A stretch of 64,000 bases of DNA, from the NCBI RefSeq assembly GCF_018343775.1, contig NZ_CP074349.1, positions 2,966,001-3,030,000 on the forward strand, in the 5' to 3' direction. The translations under genes were made by a program, and so were the position numbers. The stretch is from Pseudomonas cichorii (lineage in GTDB: Bacteria; Pseudomonadota; Gammaproteobacteria; Pseudomonadales; Pseudomonadaceae). The notes under the pieces are model-generated. The model did no database searches. It had not been told where the DNA came from and saw nothing but the letters and a program-made list of their open reading frames with translations. Shown here one piece after another: positions 14,791 to 22,904 of this stretch (position 1 is its first letter; every line of letters starts with the position of its first letter).

Positions 14791-17700
14791 TTACAATTCT
14801 GCCTTTAGGTGGTTGTATCGAAGTGATGCGTTTGTCATTCTCCTGCCGGAGCCATACAGATCAAGAACCTTTCTTTCATGAACGTCATGTGTTGCTCCCC
14901 ATGTATCAATATTTTTGCTGATCGTAGGGTTTTGAGCGAAAAAAGCGTTAAGTGCAGTTCCTAGGTCATCACTTACATAGCCCGGCCTGTTGATATCATG
15001 GTCAAGCACCACTGCTCTACCGAGAGCTGTTTTAAAGAAAGCTTCGGCAGTAAAACTATAGCCAGTGGGTTTCTTTTTCAAGGCGCTTCGCAATCTATCT
15101 ATAAAGTCCATTATCTGTATTTCTATGTATGATGAACTTGCGATTGCGCAGGCCATCACTGAAACCGGCTGACAGTTAACTACCTGTCCAAAAGTTGACT
15201 CGCCGCAACCAATTTTCAAGTTGGTCTTGAGTGCCTGCCCTTCTAGCTTGGCACCATTAGCGCGCGCTTCTCCTTGATAATACATTTTTGGCGAAGTTCC
15301 AGTCTCATCAAGCTTCCAGCCCTTAGATTCAAAATACTCGATATAATCTTCAGGGTATTTGTCTTTGAATTTTTTGACCTGCGCAGGTAATTCTCCCCCT
15401 CCAGAAATATTAATGGTTTTTTGCATTGCGCCCGCAGTGATCACTTCACTGTCGTAACTTTGTACGCCATTGATTTTCGCCTCATTGCCTGACATCACAA
15501 CAATTATTTTTTTCTCGATCGCAGTTATTTTTCCTCCTGAAACCAGCTCATCCCATTGGGGAGCACTACCAAGCTCTTTATCACCCGTATGTAATGGCCC
15601 ATAATGTGTCATGCTCGATGAAATCCAGCGAGTAACCTTTACAATGGCGTTGCAGTCACAGGTTTTCTTAGCCCTCATTATTGTAATAAACTCGACAGGA
15701 TGAAAATGCCAAACCAGACTCGACCCTATCGCCGCCTTCCCAGACAACTCATCCCAAAAAGCATACTTGTCAATACGCTCTTTCTCATGCTTGAGGGTTT
15801 TCGGCGAAGTCTCCAGCAGCGCATCCAGCTTGCTCCACTTCGCTGAACCGGACTTGTCCTTCCACTCCGTCGGATGATAAGCAATCAGCCTCGACCATTG
15901 ATCTCTCGTATCCTTGTTTTTCAAGGCTTCTGACAGCTCGTCAGAGCTGACCTCCTTATCATTGTTTTTATCGATTTTAGCGAAAAGATCCTTGAAAAAT
16001 GGCGGCATGTCATCCGGATCGAGAAAACCGTCGGCTGTAGTGTTGGTTTCTTCGACAATCTGAAAACCCAACTTCTCCCAGTCATGCTGAGTGATGAGCT
16101 GCGCACCTGTCTTTTTCACCAGGCCGGTCAGCGTCTGGTTGTCATCGACGACGCTGACTTCATACCAGTCTTCGTTGTTCTCCTTGATGACAGGTGCCTT
16201 GGCCAGATCGATGGCATGTTCTTTCTTGAGGGGGGCAGTTTCGGTGGCAGAGGCTTTTACCTTGAGTTTCGTGTCTTTTGCCAGGTAAAGATACTGCTTG
16301 CCTGTTTTCAAGCCAGCGATGTTCTTGAGAAATTCCTTGACCTCTGCTTCGGCGGTGAAAATCTCGACGTGTACCTGATGCTTGCTGCTTATTCCTCCCT
16401 CTTCACCTGTGAGGTTTTCGGTCAGCCCCAGATAGCCAATAGGATCGCCTGCCTTGATGCCTGTACTGGCCGTTTCAACCGAGTCGAAACTGCTTGGGGT
16501 CAGAGATGTCCATTCGACAACTTTGTAACTTGCTTCGTTTTCCACACATATCCAGAAACTTGGCGGTACAGTACCTGCCCCAGCGACTTCGCCACTAACC
16601 AAGGTGCATTTCGCCATTCTGCGGAGTTTGCCCCCCACGTTGAGAGTCAGAACCTCTTTGCTCTCAAACTCTACGATACTGGTGGCGTTGAGTTGGGTGC
16701 TGTACTTGTCTCCCGCTGGCTGACCATTTTGTGGATTCACCGGATCCTTGTACAGATCGAGCTTGATGGCGGCAGTCGCCTTTACCTTACCCTGCCAATA
16801 GTTCGGGCGCAGACGCTCAACGAGCTTGTCCGCTGTCCAGATTTTGTCGCCAGCGGAGTTTTTATAAGGCGCGTCGTTTTCCTTGTAGGCGAACCAGATT
16901 TCATCGCCTGCGTTACGTGTCGTACTTGAACCGCTTTTTACCGACCCGACAAGAATCTTGCCCTTGGCGTATACCTTCACGCCTTCGCTGGCCTGATCGA
17001 TAATCTCCAACCTTGTGCCTTTCTTGATCAGGCCATAAGACTGGGCACCCTCTACCCAGGGAGCCTTGTCGTAAGCCTTGTAATCACCAACGTTCATCGT
17101 AACGACGGGCTTTGGTGTTTCTTCCGGGGCCAGTGGGTAACGTGCGTAGGGCAACAGATGCATGTACAAACTGTAGAAATTCAGTTTGTTCTGCTTACCT
17201 TTGTTGGGGCCTTCTTCCGGGTTTGGTGCTGATTTGTATTCGTGGCGCACCAGACAAAAGGAGTTGGAGTACTTCAACTTCTTCTCGTTGTCGCCGAAGG
17301 TCGACTCCAGGTAATCCTGATTCAGGCGATAGGCGACAACCTCACCATCGGCCATGCAGCGTACGGGTTCATTCAGTACGCACTGTGGAGCAGTTTTGTC
17401 TGAGATATGAATTCCGCCATGCCAGAACCTGTTGCTACCCAGCAGGTAATGGCCAGATGTTTCGCCCTCCAATGCTTTATAGACGTCTTCCACGTCGGTG
17501 AACTGCTTACCGTCAGCCTTGCGGAACGGGTACTGAAAGTTCAACAAGGGCGCAGGCCCGGCAGGTGCTGGAGTCGGTTCTGGTGCTGGTGCTGGGGTCG
17601 GTGCAGGTGCTGGCGAGCCCCCTGTTCTGAACTCTTCCTTTGCTCTCAGGAATTTCGTCGGGACTGGCCAATAGTAACTAAGAGGCGGTCTTGGGCCAAA

Positions 17701-18069
17701 AGCCGCAGTGGCATTACCACTACTCTGAGCGCCGAAAAATTTTCCACCCTGAGTCACAGGGTTATAGTCTTCAACAATACCTGTATGAAATAGTGCCACA
17801 CCACCACGAACAGGAGGTATATTAATCCAGAGCGCGATATCTCCCTTTCTCACATCTTGCGGTAATACGGTCGTGTAATAGGTCGAGTTATTCATCACTC
17901 GAGTATCTTCATACGGAATATTGTAACCAGCGCCTGTCAGCAGCAGGTTGACCATATGAGAGCAATCAATCGCCTTTTTGCCGTTAAATAGGGCTGTACC
18001 ATTACCACCCATCTTGTAAATATAATCGCCGCCGGTGTATCTGCTTTTTAAATCAAGTGGCTCTGTCAT
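14791..18069 (-). CDS. Large multidomain T6SS effector candidate (NlpC/P60-like + M23-like)
   Basis: 1092 residues. Residues 1-145 look like an NlpC/P60 or amidase fold, with Cys36 in AIDCSHMVNLLL and His95 in LFHTGIVEDY as a likely Cys-His pair. A Pro/Ala linker follows (152-173). Residues about 205-570 resemble an M23 endopeptidase interrupted by long insertions: HGGIHI (217-221), DGEVVAYR, FYSLYMHLL (299-306) and HVHVEIF-like motif (567-571); the M23 HxxxD metal motif is altered. An EF-hand-like loop (IDKNNDKEVSSDEL, 699-712) and a C-terminal domain of about 350 residues, which I do not recognise, complete it. No signal peptide, as expected for a T6SS cargo. It sits between the Sel1 and TPR periplasmic proteins, downstream of vgrG. 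Peptidoglycan cleavage is the likely activity but is inferred. Confidence 0.7.
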   Translation of the reverse strand: MTEPLDLKSRYTGGDYIYKMGGNGTALFNGKKAIDCSHMVNLLLTGAGYNIPYEDTRVMNNSTYYTTVLPQDVRKGDIALWINIPPVRGGVALFHTGIVEDYNPVTQGGKFFGAQSSGNATAAFGPRPPLSYYWPVPTKFLRAKEEFRTGGSPAPAPTPAPAPEPTPAPAGPAPLLNFQYPFRKADGKQFTDVEDVYKALEGETSGHYLLGSNRFWHGGIHISDKTAPQCVLNEPVRCMADGEVVAYRLNQDYLESTFGDNEKKLKYSNSFCLVRHEYKSAPNPEEGPNKGKQNKLNFYSLYMHLLPYARYPLAPEETPKPVVTMNVGDYKAYDKAPWVEGAQSYGLIKKGTRLEIIDQASEGVKVYAKGKILVGSVKSGSSTTRNAGDEIWFAYKENDAPYKNSAGDKIWTADKLVERLRPNYWQGKVKATAAIKLDLYKDPVNPQNGQPAGDKYSTQLNATSIVEFESKEVLTLNVGGKLRRMAKCTLVSGEVAGAGTVPPSFWICVENEASYKVVEWTSLTPSSFDSVETASTGIKAGDPIGYLGLTENLTGEEGGISSKHQVHVEIFTAEAEVKEFLKNIAGLKTGKQYLYLAKDTKLKVKASATETAPLKKEHAIDLAKAPVIKENNEDWYEVSVVDDNQTLTGLVKKTGAQLITQHDWEKLGFQIVEETNTTADGFLDPDDMPPFFKDLFAKIDKNNDKEVSSDELSEALKNKDTRDQWSRLIAYHPTEWKDKSGSAKWSKLDALLETSPKTLKHEKERIDKYAFWDELSGKAAIGSSLVWHFHPVEFITIMRAKKTCDCNAIVKVTRWISSSMTHYGPLHTGDKELGSAPQWDELVSGGKITAIEKKIIVVMSGNEAKINGVQSYDSEVITAGAMQKTINISGGGELPAQVKKFKDKYPEDYIEYFESKGWKLDETGTSPKMYYQGEARANGAKLEGQALKTNLKIGCGESTFGQVVNCQPVSVMACAIASSSYIEIQIMDFIDRLRSALKKKPTGYSFTAEAFFKTALGRAVVLDHDINRPGYVSDDLGTALNAFFAQNPTISKNIDTWGATHDVHERKVLDLYGSGRRMTNASLRYNHLKAEL

Positions 18070-18085
18070 TTCTACATCCTGAGAA

Positions 18086-19108
18086 TTAATAGCAATGGCT
18101 GGCTATTGTGAGGTCAGCCGCCTGCGTCTTCAGACGCTGCACATTAGTAGCGGCGGTTTGATTACCTTTATCGGCGGCTAGACGATAACAAGCCATCGCT
18201 CTAGGTACATCTTTAGTCCCCCATTTCCCGTCTTCAAAGACATAGCCCAGGTAATTGATCGCATCGACAGAACCCATGGATGCAGCTCGAACAAGCTCCT
18301 TTTCTGCCAGATCGGGATGTTGGCATACACCGTTGGCTGCAATGTCATTGCCATAGCAGTAAAAAGTCGACAAGCTCGCAGCTCCATCAGCAAGAGTAGT
18401 TGCAGCCGCTTTTAAAAGCGCCTCGACCTGTGCGGTTTCCAACTGTGGAGCCATGCCAGAAAGACTCAAACTTGCAGCATCCAGGCTGGCTTCAGGATCA
18501 CCCGAGGCGGCAGCGCATAGATAGTTTTCCAGAGTCGCTTCAAATAATTCGGTAGTAAGCGGGTACTGCTCTGCCCCTGCTAGCCCGGAGTAAGCATCAG
18601 CACGTTGATAGCAGTAATTTTCAGTACGACTCATACCGGGTCTTTTTTCTGCCAACAGGTCTTTCTCACTGATCGACCAGTCTTCCATTCCCCCAAGCAC
18701 CCAGCACGTCTGGCGAGTAAAGTTGAAGATTTTGATATTGCTGTTACCGGCACGCTTATCAATGACATTGACGTGGCTGTCGTCCACGTTCTCAATGACA
18801 ACGCCTTCAGTCTTATCCGAAGCCATCGGTGCCATCAGTGGAAAAGCCAGCTCTGTATTCCTCACCTTAATAGTCTGAGGTTCAAATTGCTCAGCCTGTG
18901 CCGCAGGCTTGAGCACCAAAGCCGTTACCGTACTTGCCGTGAAACGCTGCTGCACTTGCGGAGCAGTAGAAAACGCCGTGAGGAAGGTGGTGAATTCCTC
19001 GGATGGGCACTCATCAGATGCACTGGCACTACCATGAAAAAGACTAAGGCCTGATGTAGCGAAAATCATCGCAGCCAGCAGGCGTCTTTTCTTTAATAGA
19101 CTATTCAT
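18086..19108 (-). CDS. Exported Sel1-repeat protein linked to vgrG (immunity or adaptor candidate)
   Basis: About 340 residues. A basic N-terminus and hydrophobic stretch (LLKKRRLLAAMIFATSGLSL) ending SASA form a Sec signal. The C-terminal 100 residues contain Sel1-like repeats (VRAASMGSVDAINYLGYVFEDGKWGTKDVPRAMACYRLAADKGN). Several conserved Cys are present. I place the start at ATG 19108; a GTG three codons upstream (19117) overlaps the vgrG stop and could also be used. Sel1-repeat periplasmic proteins serve as immunity partners of some T6SS phospholipases, so immunity is plausible; an accessory role for the downstream effector is the alternative. Confidence 0.65.
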   Translation of the reverse strand: MNSLLKKRRLLAAMIFATSGLSLFHGSASASDECPSEEFTTFLTAFSTAPQVQQRFTASTVTALVLKPAAQAEQFEPQTIKVRNTELAFPLMAPMASDKTEGVVIENVDDSHVNVIDKRAGNSNIKIFNFTRQTCWVLGGMEDWSISEKDLLAEKRPGMSRTENYCYQRADAYSGLAGAEQYPLTTELFEATLENYLCAAASGDPEASLDAASLSLSGMAPQLETAQVEALLKAAATTLADGAASLSTFYCYGNDIAANGVCQHPDLAEKELVRAASMGSVDAINYLGYVFEDGKWGTKDVPRAMACYRLAADKGNQTAATNVQRLKTQAADLTIASHCY

Positions 19109-19113
19109 ATCAA

Positions 19114-21150
19114 TCACTCAGAAAACACAAAAAAAGCCTTCGGCTTAACCTTCTCAGGCGGCGCATTCACCAACGCCTGATCCATCAAACTCCCCGCCTT
19201 GTCCTTATCCGCTGCCCCCGGCAACACGGGTGGTTTGATCGCGATTCCGGTGCCTGATCCCGCCGAGCCACCGGCATTGACCTTGACGACCGGGCCAATC
19301 ACGGTGATGCCACCGCCATCGAGCTTGATGAAGCTCCCGCCTCCCAGCGCAGTCAGCTCCGTACCGGCTTCGATGACGATCTTGTCGCCAGCCTTGAGAT
19401 GGATTTCTCTGCCGACGCTGGTCAGTTGTGCCGTACCGAGCTTCACATGCTGGTTTTGTCCGATGGTAAGGTGGTCATCCATCCGGACCTCGACCTTGCG
19501 GTCGCTGTGGGTGGTGCGGTGTTCTTCGGCCTTGAGTTCGGTGTAGGTGTTTTTCTCTACGGTGTCGTGGCGTTCGTTGCCGACGCGGACTTTCTGGTCA
19601 TGCTCGATGTTTTCGTCCCAGTCGCGCTGAGCGTGGATGTAAATCTGTTCGGCGCCTTTCTTGTCTTCGATGCGTAGCTCGTTGTACCCGCCACCGCCTG
19701 GAGAACTGAGTGTCTTGAAGACGGTACGGGTCTTGTTGGCTGGCAATGGGTACGGAACCTGGTTTTCCTTGTGGTACAGGCAGCCGTTCACCAGCGGCTG
19801 GTCGGGGTCGCCTTCGAGGAAGGTGACGAGGACTTCCATGCCGATCCGCGGGATGGAAATAGCGCCATAGCGGTCGCCGGCCCAGGCGCTGGATACACGC
19901 AACCAGCATGTGGTCTTGTCGTCGGCCTGGCCTTCCCGGTCCCAGTGGAACTGCACTTTGATCCGGCCGTACTGGTCGCAGTGAATCTCTTCACCTTTTG
20001 GCCCTGTAACAGTGGCTGTCTGGGTGCCGAGAACACGGGGTTTGGTGTGCTCCAGCGCCGGACGGTAGAACACGGCCCACGGGGTGGCGAGGAAGCGGTT
20101 GCGGTAGCCCTGATGGAAGTCGTCCTTGTTGTCAGTGGTGTCGCTGGTGACCGACTCTTCCAGCACTTGCGGCTGTTTGCCTTCGTGAACGATTTCGGTC
20201 AGCAACCACAGGTCGTTCCACTCGGTCTGGGGATGATCCGAGATTTCCAGAAAGTGCCCGCTGGTGAGGGTCGTCTGGTCGCCCCAGCCTTCGACCTGCT
20301 GGTAATCGGCGCGATGACGCTCCAGAGCGCGCTGGCTGAGGAATTTACCCCGGGCGCGGTCCAGGAAACGGCCAGGATAGTCGTAGTCTTCCAGATCCGG
20401 CTCGGTGCTTTCGTCAGCGGGCTTCCAGGCGGCTTCAAGTTGTATGCCGGGCTTTTCAAAGTCGTAGTCACGCCGAGTGACACGACTAGTGCGCGTTTCC
20501 AGGCGAAAGTTCAAGCCTTTGATTACCGGTTCGTCGGCAACCAGACCGCTGCCTTGTACATACGCCGTTGGCTGACCGAGTTTGGGAAACACAGTCTGAT
20601 CGTCGCCAAATACCAGCAGATGAAGCTTTTCGCTGTGCTGGAAGTGATAGTGAATCCCCTCCTCTTCACACAGGCGCTGGATAAAGTGCAGGTCGGTTTC
20701 GTCGTACTGCACGCAATACTCACGCTTGGGGCACTGCTGGCTGAGCTGGAAGCTGTAGGCGTTACCCTTGATGCCGTGCTCTTCGAGGATCAGCGCAATG
20801 ATCTCGGGCGCCGACAGTTGCTGGTAGATACGCTGGTTGGTCCTGTGGTGCAGGTACTGCAACTGCGGAACCAGAGACAGGATGTAACGGGTCAGACGCT
20901 TGCCGGCGTCGCCCTGGGCGATACGGTATATCTGGCCATGAATGCCGCTGCCCTGAGGATCGAACGCCAGAAACGCCTGCTTGTGCAGGAGCTTTTCCAA
21001 GTCCAGATCAGGGTTTTCGCTGACAAGTTCCACGTCGAAACGAAAGGCCTGGCTGATGCCTTCTGTACCAGTAAACGACAGCACCTGCAGATCGCCCTCG
21101 TAATCTTCGATGGTCAGGCTGAAGTGCGTTTCGTTGGAAGGGTTGAACAT
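19114..21150 (-). CDS. vgrG: T6SS spike protein VgrG
   Basis: A 678-residue VgrG (TssI). It has a gp27-like N-terminal half (FSLTIEDYEGDLQVLSFTGTEGISQ..., ALILEEHGI, IQRLCEEEGIHYHF), the gp5 OB-fold (TATVTGPKGEEIHCDQYGRIKVQFHWD, DDKTTCWLRV) and the needle beta-helix rich in repeats (ERHDTVEKNTYTELKAEEHRTTHSD, then SVGREIHLKAGDKIVIEAG). A short Gly/Pro-rich C-terminal tail (about 45 aa) ends KAFFVFSE and has no enzymatic domain, so cargo is carried separately. It trimerises and tips the Hcp tube. It is directly coupled (GTGA) to the Sel1/effector/TPR cargo genes. Confidence 0.95.
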   Translation of the reverse strand: MFNPSNETHFSLTIEDYEGDLQVLSFTGTEGISQAFRFDVELVSENPDLDLEKLLHKQAFLAFDPQGSGIHGQIYRIAQGDAGKRLTRYILSLVPQLQYLHHRTNQRIYQQLSAPEIIALILEEHGIKGNAYSFQLSQQCPKREYCVQYDETDLHFIQRLCEEEGIHYHFQHSEKLHLLVFGDDQTVFPKLGQPTAYVQGSGLVADEPVIKGLNFRLETRTSRVTRRDYDFEKPGIQLEAAWKPADESTEPDLEDYDYPGRFLDRARGKFLSQRALERHRADYQQVEGWGDQTTLTSGHFLEISDHPQTEWNDLWLLTEIVHEGKQPQVLEESVTSDTTDNKDDFHQGYRNRFLATPWAVFYRPALEHTKPRVLGTQTATVTGPKGEEIHCDQYGRIKVQFHWDREGQADDKTTCWLRVSSAWAGDRYGAISIPRIGMEVLVTFLEGDPDQPLVNGCLYHKENQVPYPLPANKTRTVFKTLSSPGGGGYNELRIEDKKGAEQIYIHAQRDWDENIEHDQKVRVGNERHDTVEKNTYTELKAEEHRTTHSDRKVEVRMDDHLTIGQNQHVKLGTAQLTSVGREIHLKAGDKIVIEAGTELTALGGGSFIKLDGGGITVIGPVVKVNAGGSAGSGTGIAIKPPVLPGAADKDKAGSLMDQALVNAPPEKVKPKAFFVFSE

Positions 21151-21171
21151 TGTTTGCTCCCTGTTCGGTAG

Positions 21172-22179
21172 TCATCCGTTACGCCAAGGCATCAGACGCT
21201 GCTGCCAGGACGAAGTGACGGTGAAAGCGTCACGCAATTGTTTGGCGGTGATCCTTCGATCCCCGGCATCGAAAGCCAGTGCTGCGCGCAGGGCTGGCCA
21301 GCAGTGTCTGGGCAAGTTCTTCGGCGCTTGCAATTCACGATCGAGGCGCTCGTCACGGGCCTGGGTCGAGGGCAAACGGCGAAACGGGTGTTTGCCTCCC
21401 GCCAGCTCGAAGATCACACAAGCCACGCCGAAAATATCGGCACCTGCCGACAGTGGCTTGCCTTCGAGCAATTCCGGGGCGGCATAGCCCGGTGTCCAGG
21501 CATGGAATCGCTCGCGGCTCAGGTGCGGCAGACCGGGCAGGATACCCTCCTCTGCCTGGCCAAGGCCAAAGTCGAACAGGCGTACGCCGTCTTCTGTGAC
21601 CATGACGTTGCTCGGCTTCATGTCACCATGCAGCACGCCATGAGCATGGGAATAGGCCAAGGCATCGAGTAACGGCAGTGTGATGTCACGCAGTTCTTTC
21701 CACGGCAGCCCCAGAGGCCGCTCACAGAGCAATTTGTCCAGGGTCAGCCCACGCATGAGTTCCATGGTGATGAAGGCCCGCTGACAGTCAGTATCCACTT
21801 CAAAGTTATGCAGGCGCAGTACGTTGTCGTGGCGCAGGCGTCGGGTCAGGGCGTACTCGCTGTAAAGCAAGGCGCTGGCATCCGGCGACTCTGCAAATTC
21901 TTCGCTGAGGACTTTCAGCGCGATATAAGGATCGGGATCGCCGAACTGCTCGCTCAGCAAGTCCCGGGCACGATAGACCAGGCCCATGCCACCGGCACCG
22001 AGCAAACGCTCGATACGGTAACGACCTGCCAGCAGATCGGGCATCTCCGAGATGCTGGCACGGGTCGGCGCCGGCGCAGCGTCTGCCTTGTGCGACTGGG
22101 CGAAGGCAAAGTAGGTCAGATTGCTGTCCTGCTCCTCGCTCACCAGCAAGTCGTCTATCGGTCGCATGAGTTCAGTCAT
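21172..22179 (-). CDS. stk1: T6SS-associated serine/threonine protein kinase (Stk1-like)
   Basis: A 335-residue soluble Hanks-type kinase. It has Gly-loop LGAGGMGLVYRARD, VAIK-type lysine in IALKVLSEEF, catalytic loop HGDMKPSNVM (HGD rather than HRD), DFG in LFDFGLG and an APE equivalent in GYAAPELL. No TM helix or extracellular sensor is present, which matches Stk1 of P. aeruginosa HSI-II rather than the membrane kinase PpkA of HSI-I. The start is the ATG at 22179, which overlaps the phosphatase stop (ATGA); a longer frame reading back to 22527 is phosphatase DNA in another frame. With Stp1 it probably sets phosphorylation of the FHA protein. Confidence 0.9.
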   Translation of the reverse strand: MTELMRPIDDLLVSEEQDSNLTYFAFAQSHKADAAPAPTRASISEMPDLLAGRYRIERLLGAGGMGLVYRARDLLSEQFGDPDPYIALKVLSEEFAESPDASALLYSEYALTRRLRHDNVLRLHNFEVDTDCQRAFITMELMRGLTLDKLLCERPLGLPWKELRDITLPLLDALAYSHAHGVLHGDMKPSNVMVTEDGVRLFDFGLGQAEEGILPGLPHLSRERFHAWTPGYAAPELLEGKPLSAGADIFGVACVIFELAGGKHPFRRLPSTQARDERLDRELQAPKNLPRHCWPALRAALAFDAGDRRITAKQLRDAFTVTSSWQQRLMPWRNG

Positions 22180-22904
22180 TGGCGGATTACCACGGCCGTC
22201 AGGTTGTCCCGTGCCGAACCACGCAGGGCACCATCGAACAGGCGCTCCAGCGCAATCTGCGGCGCAGTCAGGCTCAAGGCATTGCCGAGTGCATCGCTGC
22301 TGAGCCCTTGATACAAGCCATCGCTGCAAAGCAGAAAGGTATCGCCGGGATACACTTCCAGCTCCAGTACATCCAGGGTCAGTTGCTCTGCAGCCCCGAC
22401 TGCACGAGTCAGGGCATGGGCGCCAGGATAGGCCCGCGCCTGCTCCGCGCTCATTTTCTGCTCGTCGATCAGTTGCTGCTGCAGCGAGTGGTCCCTGGAC
22501 AACTGATACAGACGCTGACCGCGCCACAGATAGCAGCGGCTATCGCCGGCCCAGATGCAGGCCGCACGATTACCCTCCACCAGCAGCGCCACAACGGTGC
22601 TGCCCATGATGCTGTCGTGGCGTCCGGCGGTGACAGTCAACTCTTGCCCCAAACGGCGATTGAGCCAGTGCAGGCACTGGCGTATGTCCTTGAGTCGTTC
22701 GTTGAAATCATTCTGCACCGGCAATTCCGCCAGGCTGGCGACGATCAACTGGCTGGCGATATCGCCCCCCTGATGACCGCCCATCCCGTCTGCGACCACC
22801 CACAGCCCATGCTGTGGGGAGTCCAGAAAAGCATCTTCGTTGCGCGCCCGAACCTTGCCGGCATCGGTGCGCGCAGCGCTGCGCCATGGGCTGGCTACCA
22901 GCAT
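22176..22904 (-). CDS. stp1: PP2C-type serine/threonine phosphatase of T6SS (Stp1/PppA-like)
   Basis: A 242-residue PPM/PP2C phosphatase with the metal-binding motifs RNEDAFL, VADGMGGHQGGD, AGDSRCYLWR and LCSDGLYQGL plus RDNLTAVVI near the end. It opposes the adjacent kinase in post-translational control of T6SS assembly. It overlaps the tssM stop by one base (TGATG) and the kinase start by ATGA, so tssM-stp1-stk1 are translated as a unit. Confidence 0.93.
   Translation of the reverse strand: MLVASPWRSAARTDAGKVRARNEDAFLDSPQHGLWVVADGMGGHQGGDIASQLIVASLAELPVQNDFNERLKDIRQCLHWLNRRLGQELTVTAGRHDSIMGSTVVALLVEGNRAACIWAGDSRCYLWRGQRLYQLSRDHSLQQQLIDEQKMSAEQARAYPGAHALTRAVGAAEQLTLDVLELEVYPGDTFLLCSDGLYQGLSSDALGNALSLTAPQIALERLFDGALRGSARDNLTAVVIRQ

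Noticed and set aside
14550..14921. Plus-strand ORF similar to another plus-strand ORF at 13673-13885
   Set aside because: The similarity is real but lies in the antisense strand: both are opposite to the secreted TPR gene and its decayed copy, which explains it.
21172..22527. 451-residue version of the kinase starting at 22527
   Set aside because: The first 116 residues are phosphatase DNA in another frame; the ATGA overlap at 22179 gives a normal Stk1 length.
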